A stretch of 64,000 bases of DNA from Petrosia ficiformis (taxonomy: Eukaryota; Porifera; Demospongiae; Haplosclerida; Petrosiidae), in assembly GCA_947044365.1 (NCBI GenBank), contig OX345637.1:7329701-7393700 (forward strand), in the 5' to 3' direction. Positions 20,865-31,707 of the stretch are shown here, piece after piece (the stretch's first letter is position 1; every line of letters starts with the position of its first letter). Under the pieces are notes generated by a model. It was not told the DNA's origin. It did not search any database and saw nothing but the letters and a program-made list of their open reading frames with translations. The translations under genes were made by a program, and so were the position numbers.

Positions 20865-23800
20865 TTAGCTTATTGACCTTGTAATTCCTTTACTCTTGCC
20901 AGTAGTATTTTCCATTTCTGAATCAGACTTTCCTCCTTCAGTGACCTTAGTCATGTTTGCTTGATTTGATGTAGGGAATGAGTGTAGTGTGACCTTCTCT
21001 CCTTTAGGATCTCGATAGAGACTAATCATCTGTGAGACAAAACATATTCCATTAATGTAATCATCATCAAATCTGTATATATTCATTAACGTTTAGTCCA
21101 AGTATAAACTATGCAGTATACAAATGGCACACCTCACTTGTGCAGCAGTGGTAATCTTTCCTTATCTGTCTTTGTGAATGTACACTATATTACATATTAT
21201 AATAATTATACCTTTGGTACAAACAAGACTCCAAGGAACAAAGATGCATCCACTAACAATGCAAGACCGAACAATGCAGCATGGACATCATGATATCCTC
21301 CAAGTACGAACACAGACACAGCCAATATAACCAATATAATACTATTGATATATATAATAGCAACTATCTCCTTGGAATCATTTAGTGCTCTGATTTTAAT
21401 CCTCCTAGTGTGAAATGCCATAAAGATAGCAATTATTTGTAGCAGACCTTTATATGCAAAAGATATTGCCAACCAGACAACTGAGTCATTCATTGTACAT
21501 ATAAATACAAAGTTTTCTTGTATGATTCCATCATCCTATATATGTAAGAGAGACAAAGAGGGAAGTACTATAATGAGACTATACTATCAATTACTGTGAT
21601 GTGTGTTGGATGTTGGCTATCTTTAATTTGTTGAGCTTTCAGTCTTGACTTAGGAATGGATGTTCCAATAAGAAGAATAGTCATATCAACAATTAGTACA
21701 AGAGATACAATGATGAACAATACCCAGTCTTTAATAGCCTGGATAAGAAGAGATAATATATAATTATATACATATATATATATATAATTATATATAATTA
21801 TATATATATAATTATATATTATATATATATATATATATAATTATATATATATATATATATATATATTATTATACAAGTGAAATATGTTACCGTCTATTTT
21901 ACCTTCTTATTAGGAGTTGGATTGTTGAAGATATAATAAACCCTCCATACTTTAGAGAGAATAACTGCAAAACATAGAGTATATCCCAAAGAGAAGAGCC
22001 ATATTTGAAACTGTATTGTTATATATAGTTAGATGATTAGCAGTAGATTAGTATAATATTACTTACATTACAGATAATTGTGGCTGATTCTGTTTCTGAT
22101 GTTGAATATGAATACAAGAAAACACATACATAAAGGAGACCTGCTCCAAATATAATGAAGTAATTCAAATTTGGACTGGCCAATTTCACAATTCTGGGAA
22201 ATGCATGAAAAAGGAGTAGTATATTCTTTGCCCTTTCTAGACAATTCATTAGGCAATATATATATATATATATTATATATATATATATATAATATAATTT
22301 ATATATACTTTATTATATTAGCTAGCTATATAGTTATAGCTACAGATACATCAAATGCACCTTAGTGACACTCATAATAATAATAATTATAATTGTATAA
22401 TTATATTTATTTATAATTTATAGTTATATTGATCTTATGCTTTTTGTCATGATTAAGACAGGGGAGGAGACAGTTAAATAAAAATGGTGGGGTGGGGGGC
22501 ATTGTTCCTGGGGGTCTGGGGCATGCATTATTAACCCCCTCCCAGGAAAATATTAAATTTGGATCCTCTGAGATTGCTTCTGGTGCAATCTGAGATATAA
22601 AATCAGTAATATATAGTAATGCAATAAATTAACTGTAATTCAGATTGATAAACTTGAATAATTAATAACTTTTTGTTCCTGAAGGCAATATTGAAGACAA
22701 AGCACACTCCAATAAAGATCATTCCAACTAAAGCACAAATAGAATAGATGATAAATAGAGGTGTATTGTTAGGATGAATAACTTCTTCTGGATACCCGTC
22801 ATAAGGAATACCAGCTGGAAAAGTGTGCAAATATAAAATTAATTTTAGCAATATATATTTGAAAAGATCTCACATTCCCAAAGATATTCCCCTTCTCTGA
22901 ATGTAAAAATGCCAAAAGTTTCATTCACTTCAAGTTGAAATGTAATATCAGCCACTGTAACTCTCTCCACATTACCATCAGAATCTAATGCATTATATGA
23001 TCATATAATTAATAGGTTTCAGTATAATATATTGTTGATGGAACAGAGTTTATGCATACCTGGTGTTTGTACTATTCAAGGTCATGAAATGCATAATTGT
23101 ATATATTACCTAATTCTCTATATTGCTGTACCAGTAACACATTATCAGGCTGACTTCCGTTTGCATTGAATTTTATAGGACCCTAATTAAAAAAAATACA
23201 TCAGTGCTTTTATGATAGTTTCTTGTTTAGAAAAGAATAAAACAGTTGCACTCTTTATCATGACTCACGGACAGTCCATCAAACTGCACTTCGCTAATAC
23301 TTTTTCTTAGAATACATCCAATCTTCTGATTAGTATAATTGAATTCTTCAAGTGGTACCAAATCTCCATAATATTGTTCCTCACAACCAGTTTCATTCCC
23401 TTGAGCAATTTTATTGGAAGTACTATTCAATCCTAAAGCTAGAGCCCATATAAGGTCATACATCACACTTGGAGCGCTTGTTGGCTGTGGCTTGTATATA
23501 CTGTATTGTGATTGATTAAGACGATCTTGGTATTTTTTAAGAAAGTCCTCAGGGGTCTGTAGATGTAAAACTCAGTTAGTAAAATATTCAGTATGCTGAT
23601 AGTAACATTTAATTTATTTATAGCCTTATACAATCCTCACAAGTCCAGAAAAAGTTGCAGCTGTAGTATTTTCGAGAATGATGTAACCATCAGGAATCAT
23701 ACCAATGCTTCCACTTAGGATTTCGTTAAATATTCTAGGTGGACAAGAAGGATCTTGTTTTTCCACTGTTTTCCACCATTCTCTGTTGTACCACAAGTGA

Positions 23801-26800
23801 GTAATCCATACATACTTTGGTGAGAAAAGTTGTCGATAATATGCCTGCATGGTATAAGAATGAATGAACTATACAACAGAATTATAATTATAACTACTAT
23901 GAAATGAATTCATTCCAGTAACAGGTAGAAAGTTGTGTACTTATAATTACATGGAACAAACGTACTCTGTGTTTAAATGCAACCACTTGATATATACATG
24001 AGATTAAACATTATAGATACATTCACACACAAAACAATATTCAACGAATTTATCTAACCTCACAAAGAATGTTATAAGCAAACTGAGAATAAGTGTTGAT
24101 AAAAATAATTCTGAAATGTCCTGAGTTTATCTGGTAGAGAGACAAATAGTCAAGTAGACATTATATATAATTATATATATATATGTATATTATAAAGTAT
24201 GCTAATAGGTCCTATATACAAAATATAGGACCCTCATTTTGTGTCCAAGGATGTGATATAGCCCGAGCCTGTCGCATCCTATGTAATTTATACATAATTA
24301 TATAATATATATGTATATTTATATATACATAATTAATTATATATGTACATAATTATATATATATAAATATACATATATATTATAATATGCCATAAATTAT
24401 ATATATAATTATGTACATATATAATTATAATATAATAATTATGTATATTTCTATCATGACTAGATTGAATTGACCAATCAGATTGTTTAAAAAGATGTTT
24501 CTAAATGTGTTATCAAACCTCCTAATAAAATGTTCTCAAGGTTGAAATAAAATAGATTTATAGTCTTCTGAGTTGGGAGAAACTACTCTTCCATCGCTTT
24601 AGTCTTGCTTCGCCAATGTACCATGTTACAGGACGTCAGCGACGTAAGAATGCCATTGCTTTGCTATCTCTGCTGAAATAGCTACACTATGTTGGAGGAG
24701 AAAGTGGAAGTGAAGCAACATGCACATGCATAGGTACTAGGTTAGTAGAAGGTGTTTCTGTCATTTGCTGTTGATCAGTTGTTCGTCTAAAGAGTGACAG
24801 AAATCTTTGCCAGGTTAGTGAAATTATGTATAGTGTTGCCACGCACAAAGATTTGCTTAGTTACTGTATATTTCACACGTGTACATGGCAGAAGTCTGTT
24901 TATACACCTCGGTATAGTTTCTACTGATGTATCAAACCTTTACTTCAGTGTACAACCAATACCGAACTATATATGTTTGCGTCCACTTGCGCGAGTATGC
25001 GTTGTATACGTAGTTAAGGAATTTACGTCATTTCGAATTTCCGGGGCTCGGTGGGTGTGGCGCGTAAAAGAACGCGCGCTGAAGCTCTACAGCTGTGTAG
25101 CTTACGTAGAAACTGGAACTAATCAGGGGCGGTCTACAGGGGGGGGGGGGGGGGAGGGAGGGCAATTGCCCCCCCCTAAGTTTTTACTTGTGTGAAAATG
25201 TATTTGAAAATTATAAACAATAAATTTTTGTGAGTTGTTTACATACATGACATGAAGGGTGGAGTTAGTTTACACAACTATAACAACTAGTCAGTCAGTT
25301 TACCCACTGAATCAATGCAAACATAATTCTTCGCCTAAAATTTGGACGCAGAAGATAATCTATTATTGCGCATTGCATAAATAAGTGCCACACCCGTCAT
25401 GAATAATTAATTACCAAAAATGTTTCGCGGCGCGCTTTTCGCGCCGAGTTTGCCTACCTTACAAAATTTGTAGACCCGCCCCTGGAACTAATTCTACCTG
25501 AAATATATTCCTAAAGTTCTACAAGATTCTTTAAAAGGTAAAGAGAGTAGATAATCAAAATATTAACTGTAATAGGCTGTTGTGTTTCAAGCATGATAAA
25601 GTTAGCCATGATTACTGATTACTGAATGCTGGACACCATAAAGCAATCATAGGGATACTTTTTTATGGCCCGTAGGGCCATCCCTATAATTGCTTTCCAC
25701 GGGGTTTAATGTATATATATATGTTTGTGTCACTTGCGCGACTATGCGTTGTATACGTAGTTAAGGAAGTTGCGTCATTCTCGGGGGCTCGATCAATTAA
25801 TGGGCGTGGCGCGTAAACGAACGCGCGATCAAGCTCTACACACCAGCAGAAAGAAAGCTGTTGAACTTACGTAGAAACTGGAACTAATAGCTAGCTATTC
25901 TGCCTGAAATATATTCCTAAAGTTCTACAAGGTCCTTTGAAAGGTCAGGAGAGTAGATAATCAAAATAATAACTATAATAAGCTGTTGTCTTTCATGCTT
26001 GATAAAGTCAGCCATGATTACTGAATTCTGCACACCACAAAGCAGTCATATCTTCACTTAAATTTGTAAAGCAATCATAGGGATGTTTTTTTCTCTATAT
26101 ACACTTGTTCTCTATATACACTTGTTTCTCTATAATTAAACACTTGTTTTTCTTGTGTCCACTTCGCGAGTGTGCGTAGTTAAGGAAGTGCGTCATTCCC
26201 GGGGGGTTCGGTCAATTAATGGGCGTGGCGCGTAATAGAACGCGCGCTCGAACTCAGCAGAAAGAAAGCTGCTTGTAGCTTACATAGAGAATTACAAACT
26301 GGAACTACTACCTAACTATTCTACCTGAAATATATTCCTAAAGTTCTACAAGATTCCTTACAAGGTAAAAAGAGTAGATAATCAGTTCTTGATTGTCCTC
26401 ATGAGTAATTGGGTTAAAAAGTTTTCGGCACACAAGCGCGCCCAATATTTTGACCCTTCCTTTTCGGAATTCTACATCCGCCCCTGCAGTTTTCAAACAC
26501 GTGCGTGAGGTGGAGCTAGAAATTGTATATATACAAAATGCCACTGACTGTACTGGATTTCAAGTTGTGATTCAACAGCGATATCCTTCAAACAAGATGA
26601 GTTATGTTTCCGTGTACTCGTTTGCTACCAGAAGTCTTCTGAAAGCAGTGAAACAGCAATGGTGAGTTGTAAAAATTGTCATAACTTTATAACCGAAAGG
26701 TTTTTAAAAGAGCCTGTGATCCTTGTATAATTTCCCTGTGATCCTTGTATAATTTCACGTCTTTTGGTAGCTCAATCGAAGTCCCAATTTTGTTCATACA

Positions 26801-29027
26801 AAGACAGACAACAGATTACAGCAAAGATTATACAACAACTTTTTATCAAACAATCTATATTACAGTAATCCTCCGCTCTGCCTACGCGGGCGAGGGTGAC
26901 CAAAAATGGAAGAAATTTTATGTACACTAAGGTTACTTGTTTATTCTAGAGTAAGATGATTAGTAAGTACATCACATAATTATCTTATAGCAACAAATAA
27001 CATTCAAAGATATTCATCACATAATTATCTTATAACAACAAATAACATTCAAAGATATTCTTGGGAATTTTTGTGGGATTTACATGCTATATGTTTGACA
27101 TTAGTTTCAGTATAATCATGACCTTATGACATTAAAGTATACAGTGTAATACATATAAGGCATTGCATCCTAATTTTGGGGTCATTGTGAATGTGAATAG
27201 ACCTTAGTATATAAGGTACATGACATAATAAAGAATGATATCAACGATGAATGTTTGATGAGGTGTATATGCAAAATATTGCTGCAGCATCATGTTTATT
27301 CATATAGTATAATTATAATGCATGTGAGCAATCATGAGAAAGTGTGAATAATAATTGATAATATTTGTTTACACTAAAATAGGCATACTGTTTCAAATAT
27401 TGTGTTGTATGGAATTGGATTAGCACTGCTATCAATAACAACTGATGAATCAAGTAACAGTTTCTCAGCATTAAATAGAGTCTGAAGTGCAGCATTAAGC
27501 TGTGGTAAAGAAAAGAAATGGAATGACATGTTATGTTGTTAATTGACTGATATAGATATACATATATATTATTATATATATATACGTAATCTTTATAATG
27601 CCAAAAAGCAAGTATAAATAGCTGGACTGTATATCTAATAATGCATTTTTAAAATATAAACTTCATGATTCAAGTATCTTTCACTATTTGTTGAACAAAC
27701 ACGCACCCCTGTAAACAAGTTTTGATCTTCACTGATTACTGCCATCTGTCTCCAACCAAAGTGTTTAACAATTGTAATTAAAGATGATGGTAAATTAATA
27801 TTTGTTGGGAGTGTACGAAAATAGTTCCTGAAACGTTCACGATCATTCAGTACCACAGCAGATGCAAAAGACATCTATAAGGAGATAAACAGCATTCAAA
27901 TGTGTGACTTAATTTGTATACTCATAATGTATTATATTCATGAATGCATGTTTCCAGTGATCACATATAATACCCTAATGAAAAGTTTATATGGTAACAG
28001 AATTGACGGTGCAGTGGTATCACCAAAAACCAGTTTTGTGTACTTGCACGCATGTAGTACATTTTGTATAGTTCCTGGCATGTTATGTCAACATGTAGAA
28101 CTAATGTGAGAAAGCAGTTTAATTTCCACAAAGTAGATAGTAAGTTCTGCTTGAATTCGAAAGGCTAGATATACCTAGTGGATTCAATGCAGTTGGAACA
28201 AAATAACTGCATGATTTTCAAAGCTGATTTTAAATTTAGAAGGTATGATAATTCTTTTATGTATCATGTCTGTTACCTAAGAATAAATGAACTACTGAAA
28301 GACATAAAATTATACAAGCAAGAAAAATAATGATTGCTACCGTATTTCACTCAAGATATATAATTGCAGACAGTTAGAAACTATAATATTTAGAGTTGGT
28401 AACAGTATGAGGAAGAATAAGAAGTTACAACTCAAAACAAATGTTTTGATGGCATTAACAAAACTTTAGTCAATACATGGGTTGAATATAGTCTCATTCG
28501 CATGCATGCATACTTGGGGTATATTCCAGTAATGACTGATTTCTGCTACAGGTATAGTTGCTGTAGAACATCCACAACACACTGTCGATATGTATATTGG
28601 TTGTGAATCATTTTTAAAGTGTTTAAAGAAAGCATCCAGTGAAGCTGACTGATGACACTATGAGAGAGGGAAAGAGAGAAAGAGAGACAGAGAGGAGGAG
28701 CAGGAGGGAGTGGATGCAAGGCAAGAGAAAGACAGAGAGAGATTGAAAGAAAAAGTAAGTGAGTATCTGTATGTATAACGAGTGTTTCTATCTAGTGATG
28801 TCTCTCACTTTTGAATCTTCTATTGTTGTATATTTCAGTGTATAGTTGACCAAAACATCAAAGCGGTTGTTAATATCCTCTAGAGCCATGTCTACAATTG
28901 GTATTACACCTGAAGCTGTAAACCCTGTACCAGTTATTGAGGTAATATAGGAAAAATTTAACAGGATCTTTTCAGTTGCACAATATTCAGGTAAAGAAAA
29001 GGTGAGGAATATCAGATAAAACAGCAT
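20865..29027 (-). CDS. GABA-B-receptor-like class C GPCR, copy B (800 aa)
   Basis: The 15 coding exons, from 5', are 29027-28809, 28657-28514, 27874-27707, 27499-27389, 24130-24059, 23844-23641, 23556-23269, 23182-23110, 22984-22874, 22814-22670, 22193-22067, 22010-21903, 21738-21595, 21535-21212 and 21029-20865. Phases agree. The signal peptide is MLFYLIFLTFSLPEYC. The flytrap domain has FGWRQ-like HFGWRQMAVISEDQN and YDLIWALALGLNST. The seven helices match copy A exon for exon, and TM7 ends FVPK as in GABA-B2-type receptors. After MISLYRDPKGEKV the tail ends KSKGITRSIS, where D has a coiled-coil-like helix. This is caused by a frameshift shared with C. Intron 4 (27388-24131) is full of transposons. 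It should be functional unless the tail is essential. Confidence 0.85.
21766..21866. repeat. TA-rich microsatellite in intron 12 of B
   Basis: Runs of TA and ATATAATTATATAT. The matching intron of copy C (about 32590-32640) has a much shorter tract, so the repeat changed length after the duplication. Confidence 0.85.
24979..26370. mobile_element. Cluster of three family M copies in intron 4 of B
   Basis: Three successive copies share TTGCGCGAGTATGCGTTGTA, CGTAGTTAAGGAA, GGCGTGGCGCGTAA and CTGCCTGAAATATATTCCTA. They lie at about 24979-25660 (interrupted by a hAT-like element), 25665-26115 (complete, ATGGCCCGTAGGGCCATCCC to AAAGCAATCATAGGGATG) and 26150-26365 (partial). The same intron of copy C lacks all three. 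Confidence 0.75.
25124..25484. mobile_element. hAT-like element with CAGGGGCGG ends
   Basis: The left end CAGGGGCGGTCTACA and right end TTGTAGACCCGCCCCTG are inverted. GAACTAAT is duplicated at 25116-25123 and 25485-25492. It contains a run of about 16 G at 25139-25154. A second, truncated right end of the same family (CTACATCCGCCCCTG) lies near 26487. Confidence 0.85.
28660..28745. repeat. Purine-rich (GAGA) tract in intron 1 of B
   Basis: On the minus (coding) strand this is a long pyrimidine tract just upstream of the exon 2 acceptor. It is conserved at 40163-40265 (C) and 47003-47060 (D), but not in A. Confidence 0.75.
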
Positions 29028-29351
29028 TTTTACAGCTCAGTAGAGTCACTCGTCAACAATAGTAGACTGTCGGCAAACTATCGTAGGACAAAAGTATATA
29101 TCGATCGTCGATGTTTGCGCATGCGCTATTGTACACGTGATTGTCTACTGACTGTGTCTGTCACTCACAAAATAGGCTTCTCAGGAACCACAGCTAACCT
29201 TGCTTACTTTCTGGCTATGTGGATCAATCGGTACTGTTGTCATTGTGTTGTGATAATTGATTTCAAAAATCAAACCAGCCGTAATTATTGTTTAGCTACA
29301 AACATGAAATAATTATGCACATGAAAATTAAGTTTGGTTATTTACATTTTT

Positions 29352-29808
29352 ATGGCCCGTAGGGCCATCCCTATGATTGCTTTCCCACAGGTTCGATGAA
29401 TGTTTATAATAATATATGTTTGTGTCACCTCTGCGAGTATGCGTTGTATACGTACATCATTCCCGGGGGCTCGGTCAGGTCAATTAAAGGGCGTGGCGCG
29501 TAAAAGAACACGCGATCATTGTCTACACACCAGCAGAAAGAAAGCTGTGTAGCTTACGTAGAAACTGGAACTAATAGCTAGCTATCCTGCCTGAAATATA
29601 TTCCTAAAGTTCTACCAGGTCCTTTGAAAGGTCAGGAGAGTAGATAATCAAAATAATAACTATAATAAGCTGTTGTCTTTCATGCTTGATAAAGTCAGCC
29701 ATGATTACCGAATGCTGGACACCGCAAAGCAGTCATAGAGATACTTTTATCTTCACTTAAATTTGTAAAGCAATCATAGGGATGTTTTTTTCTCTATATA
29801 CACGTGTT
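29352..29808. mobile_element. Family M copy with a matching empty site in the C duplicate
   Basis: It starts ATGGCCCGTAGGGCCATCCC and ends ..GGGATGTTTTTTTCTC and TATATACACGTGTT. The C duplicate reads TTTACATTTTT then GTGACTAGCTACACC at 40850/40851 with nothing between, so the insertion is 457 bp. Confidence 0.85.
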
Positions 29809-29910
29809 GTGACTAGCTACACCTTTCAGTATTTCAAGTTATGCTTTCTATGCAAATAAATAAAAGTTATGAATTCTCAGATTTGTCAGCTTATAATATA
29901 TATATGTATA

Positions 29911-30011
29911 GGTTATATCACAGCACGAGTGCTATATCAGATTTATAGAAACCGAGCTCGAGGGCGAGGTTTTTATAAATGTGATATAGCACGAGTGGCT
30001 GTGATATAACC
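29911..30011. repeat. Foldback hairpin
   Basis: GGTTATATCACAGC, ACGAGTGCTATATCA, TTTATA and CTCGAG are mirrored by TATAAATGTGATATAGCACG and GCTGTGATATAACC. It resembles the foldback at 11316-11455 in design. Confidence 0.75.
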
Positions 30012-30045
30012 AATATATATCACGAAAGACAAAACCTTTGTTGAT

Positions 30046-30115
30046 GTCTGATTCTTCTTCTCTCATAGATCTCACTTCTACATGTATTAAAGGATATAGT
30101 GCTTATGTTATTATA
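30046..30115 (-). pseudogene. Orphan copy of the receptor D 3' end
   Basis: ATCTCACTTCTACATGTATT and AAAGGATATAGTGCT match 41301-41338 at the 3' end of receptor D, but no receptor exons follow here. It marks where the B block was joined to material from the C-D junction. Confidence 0.6.
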
Positions 30116-30160
30116 AATCATTTATTATCACATTATAAGACAATATATATAATTATATAT

Positions 30161-30192
<32 letters not shown>

Positions 30193-30259
30193 ATGTTATA
30201 TAATAGTATTTATATCAAAAAGAGGCTTTACAAAGATCAAGGTTGCAAGAATTCAAATT

Positions 30260-30930
30260 TCAATTTCCAAATGGCCTCTTGAATGCTTCTAGCACAGCTG
30301 TGTATATCAGTTTTTGATAAAACACTTCATGAGTTGTGCCATACCACCAGTTGAACAAATGCTCAATATTTTTATATTTAACAACTGCTGGTGTTTTTAA
30401 TTTTAATTGTTGTAACGAAAGAGGAATTGCTTCATAAATTTCACAAGGTGAAAAAATCAGCCTGTCATTGATTAGTCGTACTCTCTCTGCACCCATCAAT
30501 TGGTCAAAACGTTTTATCATCTGAATTCCTACTTGCATTCCAAATCGCCCCCCTGGTTTTAAGTTCTTACAGATATTCTTGAAGGCAGTTTCCTTATCCT
30601 TTACCCATGCCATCATGTGATTGGTATACACAATATTGTACACATGGTCAACAGGGAATTCATATAAGTGCTTCCTTCCTGAAATAGTATATTGCTAACT
30701 GCACTATATGTTTCTTTAGCAATTCTTAACCTCTCCTTATCTGGATCCATAGCAATCACCTTTCCTCCTAGTCCTACATGTTCTGCTAATACCTTGGAGA
30801 GATCTCCAGTTCCACAATCTAGATCAAGTACCTTCATTCCTTCTTATGGATACAGTTGACGGATAAGCTTTAGACCATTTTCTTTTTGTATCGACGAGGT
30901 TTCCGAATATATTTGATCTTGTGAAATGTT
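30260..30930 (-). pseudogene. Class I SAM-dependent methyltransferase pseudogene
   Basis: Two overlapping frames together give a Rossmann-fold methyltransferase. Motif I is MKVLDLDCGTGDLSKVLAEH, then GGKVIAMDPDKERL (acidic residue after strand 2), then YEFPVDHVYNIVYTNHMM, NICKNLKPGGRFGM, and a C-terminal half ending VLEAFKRPFGN. There is a one-base frameshift near 30670, an in-frame TAA just before MKVLDL (QLYP-stop-EGMKV), and no start codon upstream in frame. It resembles the JHAMT/BioC-like methyltransferases common in invertebrates, but the substrate cannot be told. No introns are visible. Confidence 0.75.
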
Positions 30931-31707
30931 TCCATGATAAAATTAAGTAATATATAGGGGCTGGTGATATTGATCACGTGATAGACATCAAGTTGGGTAC
31001 GGGTACGGGTATGGGTACGCGAGTACGCCGGGTAAGCCGAATGTTTTTCTGAGTCTACTCAGTATGATCTCCAAGCTAAACTAAACAATCTATAATACGA
31101 AGATCTTTTAGTGGCTCTCACCATCCGTGATAAAGTCGCCAGACTTACCGGGTACTGCTTTGTCTCACGAGCCACGACAATGACACAATCAGGCCGCTCA
31201 ATGGGCAGAAAATCTTCCTGAACAGACTGTACCTTGTCTACCGTTCAAGAGATAGTGGTGGACATAAATTCATCAGTACCCCAAACTCGGGATCCAAAGA
31301 GGGAAATACCATTTTGTACGAGAATTATGTCAAAATGAAACTCCGGAAAGGAAAGGTCTCTGGAAGACCAATAAATTCACTGGGTTAAGGAAACGCTCAT
31401 ATTGATGACTGCTATGATAAAACCAGGTCAAAAAATTGGCTACTGTTGGACTATTGAGGTAATATAATATATAGGAAAAAAGTACTTTATTCTAAACACA
31501 TAACAATAAATGTACACACATTACAAATCTACATATCTATATAATTATATATAGTCAAGTGTACTACAAATTATATTATTATATACATATAGCCACAGTT
31601 TCTTTTGACTTTATCAGCAGATGATATCTCACTTCTACATGTATTATAAGGATATTAAAATTATAGTTGTCATGCTAAATAATTATATACCTTTGAATTT
31701 AGCTTAT
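30931..31707. other. Gene-free spacer between methyltransferase pseudogene and receptor C
   Basis: It contains a short GGGTACGGGTACGGGTATGG repeat at about 30995-31030 and a stretch (31050-31440) of more even base composition that I do not recognise. From about 31497 the sequence matches the 3' flank of receptor B (20650 onward), marking the duplication boundary. Confidence 0.5.

Noticed and set aside
21206..21493. Stand-alone 95-residue membrane protein (also at 32046-32333 and 41831-42169)
   Set aside because: These are the internal TM5-7 exon of the class C receptors; the Met is internal.
25139..25154. Poly-G as an assembly gap filler
   Set aside because: It lies inside a transposon with intact ends and target duplication and continues into a mixed GGGA sequence, so it looks genuine, though its exact length is uncertain.
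24794..25195. 133-codon plus-strand frame
   Set aside because: It runs through a MITE and the poly-G run of a hAT-like element in an intron of receptor B; chance frame.
30260..30837. Two separate small methyltransferase genes
   Set aside because: They are one coding region split by a one-base frameshift; motif order and overlap show a single broken gene.
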